Of a DNA stretch of 64,000 nucleotides, positions 8,147 through 15,157 are shown in pieces. The stretch spans positions 1-64,000 of the forward strand of contig JAPLAA010000093.1 of assembly GCA_026393475.1 (NCBI GenBank), given 5' to 3'. The position numbers were made by a program, and so were the translations under genes. Within the stretch, counting starts at the first letter, position 1; every line of letters begins with the position of its first letter. Source of the stretch: Actinomycetota bacterium (lineage in GTDB: Bacteria > Actinomycetota > Acidimicrobiia > Acidimicrobiales > Ilumatobacteraceae). The notes beneath the pieces were generated by a model. It was not told the origin of the DNA. It saw only the letters and a list, made by a program, of their open reading frames with translations, and ran no database searches.

Positions 8147-9271
8147 ATGCAGCTCTACGACACCGCACGGCGGGCCGTGGTGGCGTTCGAACCGGGGGAA
8201 CAGGTGCTCATGTACACCTGCGGCATCACCCCCTACGACGCCACGCACCTCGGCCATGCAGCCACGTTCATCAACTACGACGTGCTGCAGCGGCGCCTCA
8301 TCGACCTGGGCCACACGGTGAAGTGTGTTCGCAACGTCACCGACGTCGACGACCCGCTGTTCGCCAAGGCACGTGAGCTCGGGGTGCACTACCTCGACCT
8401 GGCGGCCGGCGAAGAGGCCCGGTTCGAGCGCGACATGACGGCGCTCAACGCGCTGCCGGTGTACTCGACACCGCGTGCGTCGTCGGCGATCCCCGACATC
8501 CGTGGCTTCATCGGGATGGTGCTCGACCGTGGGTACGCCTACGTCGCCGGTGGCAGCGTCTACTTCGACGTCTCGAAGTTCCCGTCGTTCGGGTCGGTGA
8601 GCCATTACTCCCGAGAGCAGATGATCGAGTTCGCCAAGCAGCGCGGCGGCAACGTCGAGGATCCCAACAAGCGCGATCCGCTCGACTTCGTGCTGTGGCA
8701 CCCGTCGGCCGACGACGAGCCGAGCTGGGACACCCTGTGGGGTGCCGGTCGCCCCGGTTGGCACATCGAGTGCAGCGCCCTCGCGCTCCGCGAGCTCGGC
8801 TCGACGATCGACCTCCACGGCGGCGGCAGCGACCTGATCTTCCCGCACCACGAGTGCGAGCGGGCCCAGAGCGAGGCCGCGACGGGCGAGTCGTTCGTCA
8901 AGCACTGGATGCACGTGGCGATGGTGTACATGGACGGCCACAAGATGTCGAAGAGCCTCGGCAACCTCGTGTTCGTCGACAAGCTCCGCACCGAGTGGGA
9001 CCCCCGCTCGATCCGCCTCGGCATCATCGAGCACCACTACCGCTACGAGTGGGAGTGGGACGACACGCTCATGCCGCGCAACCGCGACCGACTCGAGTCG
9101 TGGTCGGCGGCGTCGGCCGGCGGTGCCGACGACGGTTCGGTGCTGGCCGACGTGCGGGCCGCGCTCGACGACGACCTGAACACGCCAGGGGCGATCGCCG
9201 CGATCGATGCGGCCGCGGCCGCCGGCGTGGGCGTCACCTCGGCTGCCGCCCTCCTCGGCGTCGACCTCTGA
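8147..9271 (+). CDS. mshC: Cysteine:GlcN-Ins ligase of mycothiol synthesis
   Basis: A 374-residue class I aminoacyl-tRNA-synthetase-like enzyme that joins Cys to glucosaminyl-inositol in mycothiol synthesis. It carries MYTCGITPYDATHLGHA, where the ITPYDATHLGHA wording separates MshC from true cysteinyl-tRNA synthetase (which has GPTVYD..HIGNAR). Zinc-site residues include Cys25 and the ECS and HHE motifs, and the KMSKS loop is intact at 266-270. It is somewhat shorter than the usual 410 or so residues, mainly at the C-terminus. It lies 3 bases after npdG and is probably cotranscribed with it. Together with other clues it places the host among mycothiol-producing actinobacteria. Confidence 0.87.
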   Translation: MQLYDTARRAVVAFEPGEQVLMYTCGITPYDATHLGHAATFINYDVLQRRLIDLGHTVKCVRNVTDVDDPLFAKARELGVHYLDLAAGEEARFERDMTALNALPVYSTPRASSAIPDIRGFIGMVLDRGYAYVAGGSVYFDVSKFPSFGSVSHYSREQMIEFAKQRGGNVEDPNKRDPLDFVLWHPSADDEPSWDTLWGAGRPGWHIECSALALRELGSTIDLHGGGSDLIFPHHECERAQSEAATGESFVKHWMHVAMVYMDGHKMSKSLGNLVFVDKLRTEWDPRSIRLGIIEHHYRYEWEWDDTLMPRNRDRLESWSAASAGGADDGSVLADVRAALDDDLNTPGAIAAIDAAAAAGVGVTSAAALLGVDL

Positions 9272-9295
9272 CGGGCGGCCCGCTCGGGCCCCGTC
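9270..9295 (+). terminator. GC-rich hairpin after mshC
   Basis: The arm GACGGG(CG)GCCC pairs with GGGCCCCGTC around a GCTC loop directly after the mshC stop. It gives about 10 base pairs with a 2-base bulge and no U-tract, so termination is plausible but unproven. Confidence 0.4.
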
Positions 9296-9374
9296 GTGAT
9301 GCCCCTGGCCTGCGGTCGTGGCACCGCGCGCCGTGGTCATCACCGTGTCACACTCCATTCACATGAAATCGGTT

Positions 9375-9389
9375 TCCTGTCTTACAGGA
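9375..9389. promoter_or_regulatory. Operator-like palindrome upstream of plsC
   Basis: TCCTGT-CTT-ACAGGA is a perfect 6+3+6 inverted repeat. It overlaps a possible -35 (TTACAG, 9382-9387) that lies 18 bases before a possible -10 (TACTGT, 9406-9411), so a repressor bound here could block the promoter. The regulator is unknown. Confidence 0.4.
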
Positions 9390-9493
9390 CGTCGGCTTCG
9401 TGGACTACTGTCTGCCTGCGACGTTGCGTGCATCGGCTCTCCATCCGGGGGGTGCCGCCGCAGCAACGGGCACGGGAAGGGAGGGCCGAAGCG

Positions 9494-10255
9494 ATGAACG
9501 CCGAAGGTGCAGGCAAGCTGCAGACCCGTTTCCGTCGAGTTGCCCGGCCGGTGTCGAACCAGTTGTGGCACTTCGAACTGGAAGGGTTCGACCGGTTGCC
9601 CGAGAGCGGGCCCGCGATCCTGTGCCCCAACCACATCAGCTTCCTCGACAGCGCCTTCTTGATGCTGCACGTACCCCGCAACATCAGCTTCGTCGGCAAG
9701 GCCGAGTACATGGACTCGTGGAAGACCAAGTTCGTCTTCCCGGCCATGGGCATGATCCCGATCGACCGCGGGGGTGGCGACAAGAGCCAGGCCGCGCTCG
9801 ACACCGCCGAGCGCGTGCTGCGCCGCGGTGAACTGTTCGGCATCTTCCCCGAGGGCACCCGCAGCCGCGACGGCTACCTCTACAAGGGTCGCACCGGCGC
9901 CGCCCGACTGGCGCTCAAGGTCGGATGCCCGATCTTCCCCGTCGGTGTCATCGGCACGCGCGAGATCCAGCCGCCCGACGCCAAGCTGCCCAAGGTTCGC
10001 CTCGACTGCACCATCAAGATCGGGCGCCCGATCAAGGTCGAGCGTTACCGCGACCGGGCCGACGACCACCGGGTGCTGCGCCAGATCACCGACGAGCTGA
10101 TGTTCGAGATCCGCGAGCTCACCGGTCAGGAGTACCGCAACGTGTACGCCGGCAAGTCCGCCGACACCGAGCCGGTGCCCGAGGTGGCCAAGGTCGCCCA
10201 CGTCTCCGACGAGCACCCGTTGCTCCACGAGATGGCCGGCGCCGCCGCCAGCTGA
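9494..10255 (+). CDS. plsC: 1-acyl-sn-glycerol-3-phosphate acyltransferase family protein
   Basis: A 253-residue membrane-associated acyltransferase. It has the four family blocks: NHISFLD (catalytic His47 and Asp52), an IPIDRGGG segment, FPEGTRSR (Glu120 to Arg123) for phosphate binding, and the GCPIFPVGVIGT strand. The likely reaction is acylation of lysophosphatidate to phosphatidate, although actinobacterial paralogues differ in acceptor. Start 9494 follows a strong purine-rich GGGAAGGGAGGG. The C-terminal 45 residues are variable and charged. It stands as a single unit between mshC and thrS with its own promoter region. Confidence 0.88.
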   Translation: MNAEGAGKLQTRFRRVARPVSNQLWHFELEGFDRLPESGPAILCPNHISFLDSAFLMLHVPRNISFVGKAEYMDSWKTKFVFPAMGMIPIDRGGGDKSQAALDTAERVLRRGELFGIFPEGTRSRDGYLYKGRTGAARLALKVGCPIFPVGVIGTREIQPPDAKLPKVRLDCTIKIGRPIKVERYRDRADDHRVLRQITDELMFEIRELTGQEYRNVYAGKSADTEPVPEVAKVAHVSDEHPLLHEMAGAAAS

Positions 10256-10377
10256 ACGTCGTCGACCCCGGCCCTCGGGTCGGTCGGGGTTGCGCGCAGG
10301 TGAACGTTCGACCTGCTCAACGGTGTGAGTCAGGTGAGCGCTCCATAACCCTCCCGCCGTCGGCAGGGTCGCGCTCG

Positions 10378-10383
10378 TAGACT
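10378..10383 (+). promoter_or_regulatory. -10 element of thrS (TAGACT)
   Basis: TAGACT ends 10 bases before the thrS ATG, leaving room for only a 2-4 base leader. There is therefore no space for a T-box or other leader riboswitch, unlike thrS of many Firmicutes. Confidence 0.45.
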
Positions 10384-10393
10384 TTCCGGTGCT

Positions 10394-12367
10394 ATGGCAC
10401 AGATCACGATCTCCCTCCCAGACGGTTCGCAGCGCTCGTACGACGAGGGCGCGACCACTGCGGACGTCGCCTCGTCGATCGGTTCCCGCCTCGCCAAGGC
10501 CGCGGTCGCCGCGGTCGTCAACGGCGAGGAGTGGGACCTCGGTCGGTCGCTGCCCGACGGTGCTCAGGTCGCGATCGTCACCGCCGACTCCGACGACGGC
10601 CGCCACGTGCTGCGCCACTCGACGGCCCATGTGCTCGCCCAGGCCGTCACGCAGCTGTTCCCCGGTGCGAAGTACTCCATCGGTCCGGCGATCAACGACG
10701 GCTTCTACTACGACTTCGAACTGCCCGGCGGGCGCACGTTCACCGAGGCCGACCTCGACGCGATCGACGCCCGCATGCGCGAGATCATGAAGGCCGACCA
10801 GCCGTTCGTGCGCGACGAGCTGCCGGCGGCGCAGGCCCTCGACGTGTTCGCCGACCAGCCGTACAAGCGCGAGATCATCGAGCGCGTCTCCACCGGCGCG
10901 GCCGACGACGACGACAGCGGCGAGATCGGCGGCGGCGAGACGATCAGCGTGTACCGCAACACGCCCGAGTTCGTCGACCTGTGCCGTGGCCCGCACGTGC
11001 CGTCCACCAGCCGCCTCGGCCACTTCAAGCTGATGAAGGTCGCCGGCGCCTACTGGCGCGGCAACGAGAAGGGCCCGATGCTGCAGCGCATCTACGGCAC
11101 GGCATGGGAGAGCAAGAGCGCACTCGAAGAGCACCTGCACCGCCTCGAGGAGGCCGAGAAGCGCGACCACCGCAAGCTGGCCACCGAGCTCGACCTGCTC
11201 AGCTTCCCGAGCGAGCTCGGCGGCGGCCTCGCGGTGTGGCACCCGAAGGGCGCCATCGTCCGCAAGCTGATGGAGGACTACAGCCGCGAGCGCCACACCA
11301 ACGGCGGCTACCAGTTCGTCTTCACGCCGCACTTGGCCAACGGCCAGTTGTTCCAGACGTCGGGTCACCTCGACTTCTACAAGGACGGGATGTACCCGCC
11401 CATGGAGATGGACAACGGCACGTACTACATGAAGCCGATGAACTGCCCGATGCACTGCCTCATCTTCCGGGGCAGGCAGCGCAGCTACCGCGAGCTGCCG
11501 CTGCGGCTGTTCGAGCTCGGCAACGTGTACCGCTACGAGCGCGCCGGCACGTTGCACGGCCTGATGCGCATCCGTGGCTTCACGCAGGACGACAGCCACA
11601 TCTACTGCACCGAGGATCAGGCCGCCGACGAGATCGCGTCGCTGCTCGACTTCGTCATGAGCGTGTTGCGTGCGTTCGGCTTCACCGACTTCACGGCGAA
11701 CCTGTCGACGAAGGACCCGAAGAAGTACGTCGGCACCGACGAGGCGTGGGACGCCGCCACCGACGCGCTGCGCCAGGCGCTCGAGAAGTACGGCCTCGAG
11801 TACAAGATCAAGGAGGGCGACGCCGCCTTCTACGGCCCGAAGATCGACATCGACGTGCAGGACGCGATCGGCCGCAAGTGGCAGCTGAGCACCATCCAGT
11901 ACGACTTCAACCTGCCCGAGCGGTTCCAGCTCGAGTACGTCGGCGCCGACAACGCCCGGCACCGGCCGATCATGTTGCACCGCGCCCTGTTCGGCTCGGT
12001 CGAGCGCTTCTTCGGCGTGCTGCTCGAGCACTACGCAGGCGCGTTCCCCACGTGGATGGCGCCGCTGCAGGCCCGGGTGCTGCCCGTCGCCGACGCGCAC
12101 GAGCCGTACGCGCAGGAGGTCGTCGCCAAGCTGAAGGCCGCCGGTCTGCGTGTCGACCTGATCGACTCGAGCGATCAGCTCGGCAAGCGCATCCGTGCGG
12201 CGAAGCTCGACAAGATCCCGTACGTGCTCGTGGTCGGCGACGACGACGTGGCCAACACCACGCTCGGCGTCAACCCGCGCGGCGGCGAGGTCGAGCGCAA
12301 CGTGCCGCTCGACGAGTTCGTGCGCCGCGTGCTGGCCGAGATCGCCGAGCAGGTCGCCGTCAGCTGA
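10394..12367 (+). CDS. thrS: Threonyl-tRNA synthetase
   Basis: A full-length 657-residue class II synthetase that charges tRNA-Thr. Domains in order are TGS (1-62), the editing domain with HSTAH (His75, His79) and CRGPHV, the catalytic core with zinc-ligand region KPMNCPMH (Cys351), YRYERAGTLHGLMRIRGF motif 2 and RALFGSVERFFG motif 3, and the anticodon-binding domain from about 560. A short acidic insert (DDDDSGEIGGG) lies in the editing region. The length matches the bacterial family. In mycobacteria thrS heads the same HIT-pgsA-acyltransferase-pimA order that follows here, except that a RIO kinase is placed between on the other strand. Confidence 0.97.
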   Translation: MAQITISLPDGSQRSYDEGATTADVASSIGSRLAKAAVAAVVNGEEWDLGRSLPDGAQVAIVTADSDDGRHVLRHSTAHVLAQAVTQLFPGAKYSIGPAINDGFYYDFELPGGRTFTEADLDAIDARMREIMKADQPFVRDELPAAQALDVFADQPYKREIIERVSTGAADDDDSGEIGGGETISVYRNTPEFVDLCRGPHVPSTSRLGHFKLMKVAGAYWRGNEKGPMLQRIYGTAWESKSALEEHLHRLEEAEKRDHRKLATELDLLSFPSELGGGLAVWHPKGAIVRKLMEDYSRERHTNGGYQFVFTPHLANGQLFQTSGHLDFYKDGMYPPMEMDNGTYYMKPMNCPMHCLIFRGRQRSYRELPLRLFELGNVYRYERAGTLHGLMRIRGFTQDDSHIYCTEDQAADEIASLLDFVMSVLRAFGFTDFTANLSTKDPKKYVGTDEAWDAATDALRQALEKYGLEYKIKEGDAAFYGPKIDIDVQDAIGRKWQLSTIQYDFNLPERFQLEYVGADNARHRPIMLHRALFGSVERFFGVLLEHYAGAFPTWMAPLQARVLPVADAHEPYAQEVVAKLKAAGLRVDLIDSSDQLGKRIRAAKLDKIPYVLVVGDDDVANTTLGVNPRGGEVERNVPLDEFVRRVLAEIAEQVAVS

Positions 12368-12375
12368 TGACGTTC

Positions 12376-12466
12376 CGTGAGCCGCACCCGCACCTGCTGC
12401 GGGTGTCGCTCACGCACTCTCGATGCCCGTGAGGCCGACCCGCACTTGCTGCGGGTCCGGCTCACG
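12376..12466. repeat. Pair of REP-like palindromes at the thrS/RIO kinase convergent end
   Basis: Two 39-base imperfect palindromes lie at 12376-12414 and 12428-12466. Each has 17-base arms starting CGTGAG and ending ACCCGCA around a 5-base loop (CCTGC and CTTGC), with 15 of 17 positions pairing. A near-identical pair occurs at 38992-39082, again where two genes converge. They could be bidirectional terminators or members of a dispersed REP-type family; no U-tract is present. Confidence 0.8.
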
Positions 12467-12476
12467 CAACACCGGC

Positions 12477-13418
12477 TCACATCACGCCGGGGACGGATCG
12501 GAGCAGGAACTCGGTGAGTTCCGCAGGATCGGCATGCGGTGCGCCGTGGGCGGCGAACCAGGTGCAGATGTTGTCGCAATCGCGCCGCAGGTAGGCGAAG
12601 CCCTGGGGGTTGCCGACCAGGTCGACGGCCTGGGGGAGGTCGATCAGCACGATCCTGCCGTCGTCGACGAGCACGTTGTAGGGCGACAGGTCGCCGTGGG
12701 CGTAGCCGGCATCGGCGAGCCGGCGGAGCACCTCGCGCATCTGCTCGTAGAGGTCGGCGGCCTCGTGCCGGTCGGGGCGCACCTGGGCGAGACGAGGTGC
12801 GGCCACGCCGTCGGCGCCGATGAACTCCATCATCAGTTCGGTACCGATGAGCTGTACCGGGTAGGGGACGGCTGCGCCGGCCTGCCACAGACGCGACAGC
12901 ACGGCGAACTCGGCGTGAGCCCATTGGCCGGCGATCAGCTCGCGTCCGAACTCGGTGCGCGTGGCCATGGCGCGCATCTCGCGGCTGCGGCGCACGCGTC
13001 GCCCCTCGAGGTAGCCGGCGTCGCGGTGGAACATGCGGTGCTCGGCGCTGCGGTACTGCTTGACCGCGAGCCAACACCGTTGCTCGGCATCGCCGTCGGC
13101 GTGCGCGGCGGTCAACCGTCGATCGAGCAGCGACACGTCGGCCTCCTTGCCGGTCTTGAGCACCCCGTGGTCGGTGTCGATCGCGCGTGGGTCGGTCACC
13201 ACCCAGGCGGGCACCGGCTCGGGTCCCTTGGTGGCGTCGCGGTAGCTCGACCAGGCGGGTTCGTCGTCGAGTTCGTCGTCGAGTTCCACGTGCTCGTCGG
13301 GGTCGTCGTGATCGTCGATCAGGTCGTCGGCGACGGGGGAGTGGTCGGGTTCGGACGACGGGGTCCAACCGTCGTCGTCGAAGCGGCGCTTGCCGCGGGT
13401 GCTGCGGTGTGCAGCCAT
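12477..13418 (-). CDS. RIO-type serine/threonine protein kinase
   Basis: A 313-residue atypical kinase. After an acidic, probably disordered N-terminus (residues 13-55, rich in Asp and Glu), the RIO domain has a nucleotide loop LKTGKEADVSLLD (87-99), ATP-anchoring Lys120 in LAVKQYRS, the catalytic loop HGDLSPYN (His241, Asp243) and metal-binding IDLPQ (Asp260). Bacterial RIO kinases are poorly characterised; their eukaryotic relatives act in small ribosomal subunit maturation. Start 13418 is chosen because AGGAG lies about 10 bases upstream. The long upstream leader (up to 13672) contains a tiny ORF, a hairpin and a direct-repeat array, suggesting regulation. Confidence 0.88.
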   Translation of the reverse strand: MAAHRSTRGKRRFDDDGWTPSSEPDHSPVADDLIDDHDDPDEHVELDDELDDEPAWSSYRDATKGPEPVPAWVVTDPRAIDTDHGVLKTGKEADVSLLDRRLTAAHADGDAEQRCWLAVKQYRSAEHRMFHRDAGYLEGRRVRRSREMRAMATRTEFGRELIAGQWAHAEFAVLSRLWQAGAAVPYPVQLIGTELMMEFIGADGVAAPRLAQVRPDRHEAADLYEQMREVLRRLADAGYAHGDLSPYNVLVDDGRIVLIDLPQAVDLVGNPQGFAYLRRDCDNICTWFAAHGAPHADPAELTEFLLRSVPGVM

Positions 13419-13444
13419 GAGGGCGTTCTCCTGGAATCGAGGTG

Positions 13445-13483
13445 TTCGAACGGTTCGAACGGGTTCGAGTGGATTCGTACGGA
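13445..13483. repeat. Four-unit degenerate direct repeat (TTCGAACGG)
   Basis: TTCGAACGG, TTCGAACGGG, TTCGAGTGGA and TTCGTACGGA follow each other with a 9-10 base period, about one DNA helical turn, 27-65 bases upstream of the RIO kinase start. Same-face spacing is typical of a cooperative protein-binding array; it could also be a slippage product. Confidence 0.6.
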
Positions 13484-13524
13484 TCAGCGGTTTCGCGAAG
13501 GATCCGTGAGGGAACGGCACCGGT

Positions 13525-13540
13525 GCTCGATCAGTCGAGC
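13525..13540. promoter_or_regulatory. Hairpin between the small ORF and the RIO kinase
   Basis: GCTCGA-TCAG-TCGAGC is a perfect 6-base-pair stem with a 4-base loop. It lies 26 bases beyond the stop of the 17-residue ORF at 13566, the position expected for an attenuator, though the stem is short. Confidence 0.35.
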
Positions 13541-13565
13541 GACGTGAGCAGCGCGAGGAGCGCGG

Positions 13566-13619
13566 TCAGCGCGGTGCCGAGGTGCGTGCAGGGACGCAGA
13601 CGGAGGGCGGGGTCATCAT
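13566..13619 (-). CDS. Possible 17-residue leader peptide or small protein
   Basis: On the minus strand a full AGGAGG (plus-strand CCTCCT at 13628-13633) lies 8 bases before ATG 13619. That ATG opens an 18-codon frame encoding MMTPPSVCVPARTSAPR and a TGA. A TATGGT -10-like box (plus-strand ACCATA near 13672) could drive it. Its ribosome-binding site is one of the best in the window, so translation is likely, but the peptide itself resembles nothing I know. It may act as a leader for the RIO kinase gene 150 bases downstream, or be chance. Confidence 0.35.
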   Translation of the reverse strand: MMTPPSVCVPARTSAPR

Positions 13620-13703
13620 GTGACGTTCCTCCTGTTCTGCGCTGCTCGAGCGCCTCGTGGCCGACGCGGCGACCATACCCGGTCGCACCGGAGGGCCCGG
13701 GTG

Positions 13704-13709
13704 TATTTT
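13704..13709 (+). promoter_or_regulatory. -10 element of the HIT gene (TATTTT)
   Basis: TATTTT ends 6 bases before GTG 13716, which would make a leaderless mRNA. A competing signal, GGAGGG at 13690-13695, would instead serve an in-frame GTG at 13701. Confidence 0.45.
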
Positions 13710-13715
13710 CGCGAG

Positions 13716-14225
13716 GTGACCCCCCTCGAACAGCTCTGGAACGGCTGGCGTGCCACGTACGTCACGACCGCCGACCTGCGCACGACGCCCGACGGCGTGA
13801 GCATCTTCACCGCCATCTTGCGCAGTGGGCTGCCCGACCAGGAGACCCACGTCGTCCACCGCGGCCCGTCGGCGTTCGCGATCATGAACGCCTACCCCTA
13901 CAGCGTCGGTCACGTGCTCGTGTTGCCGTACCGGGAGGTCGCCGATCTCGAGGAGCTCGACCCCGCCGAGACCCAGGAGTTGTGGGCCGCGGTCACCGAC
14001 GCGGTGCGGGCGGTGAAGGCTGCGCTGTCGCCGCAGGGCGTGAACGTGGGCGTCAACCTCGGCCGGCCCGCGGGTGGCAGCGTGAGCGAGCACCTGCACG
14101 TCCACGTCGTGCCGCGCTGGATCGGCGACGCGAACTTCATGACGGCGACGGCCAACACCCGCACCCTGCCCGAGGCGCTGCCCGACACCGCCGCCAAACT
14201 TCGCAAATCGTGGCCCGCCTCGTAG
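13716..14225 (+). CDS. HIT-family hydrolase/phosphorylase (Ap4A-type)
   Basis: A 169-residue histidine triad protein. HVLVLPYREV and the triad EHLHVHVVPRW (His126, His128, His130) form the catalytic nucleotide-binding site. The mycobacterial gene at the same place (between thrS and pgsA, Rv2613c as I recall) encodes a diadenosine tetraphosphate phosphorylase, so a similar role is inferred. The start is set at GTG 13716 because a TATTTT -10 lies 6 bases upstream; GTG 13701 with a good Shine-Dalgarno sequence would add five residues. It is the first gene of the run towards pgsA. Confidence 0.88.
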   Translation: MTPLEQLWNGWRATYVTTADLRTTPDGVSIFTAILRSGLPDQETHVVHRGPSAFAIMNAYPYSVGHVLVLPYREVADLEELDPAETQELWAAVTDAVRAVKAALSPQGVNVGVNLGRPAGGSVSEHLHVHVVPRWIGDANFMTATANTRTLPEALPDTAAKLRKSWPAS

Positions 14226-14238
14226 CCTGGATGCCGTC

Positions 14239-14784
14239 ATGAGCGACACCGACGCCAGCCAGCCCGCCACCTCGAGCACCAGCACGGAGGCCCCGCAGGA
14301 CGACCTGCGCGACCAGTTGCCGGAAGACCTGAACGCGGCCGGTTTCGTCGGCCCGTACCAGTTCCCCGACAACAGCCGTCGGCGACGTCCCGCGGTCATC
14401 TACCTGGTGATCGCCGCGATCTCGTTGGCGGTGTGGCTCGCCAATCGCGGTGACGACGGCAGCGTCCTGGTGAACGAGGGATGGTTGTGGGCCGCCATCC
14501 TGTTCGGGTGCGTGGGTCTGTTGTCGTTCACGTCCGGGTGGCGCATGCACGTCGACGAGAAGCAGGCGTTGGTCGCCGCGCAGGGTGCGGTCGGTTTCGC
14601 GATCGGTCACGCATCGGCGCAGCAGGTGTGGCGTGGGCTGCGCAGCCGGCCCACGTGGCGCGTGCTCGTGTACTCGGCCGAGAACCCGCCCCGTCAGCGT
14701 GGCCTCGTGCTCGTCGACGCGGTCGACGGCACGGTGATCGAGCACCTCGCCGAGGTCAACCCCGAGGACGACTGGGCCGAATAG
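14239..14784 (+). CDS. Hypothetical membrane protein
   Basis: A 181-residue protein. The first 48 residues are hydrophilic and Ser/Thr/Asp-rich and end in a basic RRRR run. Two membrane segments follow (AVIYLVIAAISLAVWLA and WLWAAILFGCVGLLSF). The soluble C-terminal half of about 90 residues contains a TWRVLVYSAENPPRQRGLVLVD beta-rich stretch. No known domain is recognised. It lies 13 bases after the HIT gene and before pgsA, so a role near phospholipid synthesis is possible but only by position. A TAGCCT -10-like box (14223-14228) lies 10 bases before the ATG and overlaps the HIT stop codon. Confidence 0.75.
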   Translation: MSDTDASQPATSSTSTEAPQDDLRDQLPEDLNAAGFVGPYQFPDNSRRRRPAVIYLVIAAISLAVWLANRGDDGSVLVNEGWLWAAILFGCVGLLSFTSGWRMHVDEKQALVAAQGAVGFAIGHASAQQVWRGLRSRPTWRVLVYSAENPPRQRGLVLVDAVDGTVIEHLAEVNPEDDWAE

Positions 14785-14795
14785 CGCAGCCGGCG

Positions 14796-14812
14796 CCGGC
14801 CGGCCAGGCCGG
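14796..14812. terminator. Bidirectional hairpin between convergent genes
   Basis: CCGGCC-GGCCA-GGCCGG forms a 6-base-pair GC stem exactly between the stop codons of the membrane protein (+) and the small alpha-helical protein (-). Confidence 0.4.
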
Positions 14813-15118
14813 TCAGTCGGCCAGGTCGGGGTTCGCCGCTGCCACGGCGCGAAGCTCACGGCCGAGCTCGAGCGCAATGGTGCGCAGCTCAGCCAACTCG
14901 TCGTCCCAGCCGGCGGCCGGCATCGCCTCGATCGCATCGGCGATCGATGCTGGATCGGGGGTGGAACGCATCACGTGAGCGGCGCGCGCGAGATGCCGGT
15001 CGATCGCAGCCACCTGTGGAGCCACGATCCCGGCGCCCAGATCGCCCCGTGCCTCGCGCAGCCGGCGGGTGAGCGACCGGAACGTGAGCGCGAGATCGGC
15101 GGGCGAGGAAGCGGACAT
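14813..15118 (-). CDS. Hypothetical small alpha-helical protein
   Basis: A 101-residue protein predicted to be almost entirely helical and amphipathic (LALTFRSLTRRLREARGD, VAAIDRHLARAAHVM, WDDELAELRTIALELGREL). There is no Cys, membrane segment or recognised domain. The start at MSASSPADL is the first ATG after the divergent pgsA promoter region. The frame remains open upstream across pgsA, but that part has no protein-like character. Its amino-acid composition is normal for a real protein, which is the main support; a function cannot be given. Confidence 0.6.
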   Translation of the reverse strand: MSASSPADLALTFRSLTRRLREARGDLGAGIVAPQVAAIDRHLARAAHVMRSTPDPASIADAIEAMPAAGWDDELAELRTIALELGRELRAVAAANPDLAD

Positions 15119-15143
15119 CGTCCCAATGGTGCCACGGCTGGGA

Positions 15144-15149
15144 TAGCCT
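15144..15149 (+). promoter_or_regulatory. -10 element of pgsA (TAGCCT), leaderless
   Basis: TAGCCT ends 8 bases before the pgsA ATG, which places the transcription start at or next to the start codon. No Shine-Dalgarno sequence is present. Confidence 0.5.
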
Positions 15150-15157
15150 GAAACTCC

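Noticed and set aside
8147-9271. Annotation as cysteinyl-tRNA synthetase
   Set aside because: The N-terminal signature is CGITPYDATHLGHA as in MshC, and the protein lacks the long C-terminal tRNA-binding part of CysS.
10256-10393. T-box riboswitch ahead of thrS
   Set aside because: A -10 box 10 bases before the ATG leaves no transcribed leader, and no T-box core sequence is seen in the gap.
9359-12100. A 913-codon open frame on the minus strand opposite plsC and thrS
   Set aside because: Its residues are dominated by Arg, Val, Gly, His and Asp from reading the high-GC third-position bias of thrS backwards; it shows no domain, and thrS on the other strand is certain.
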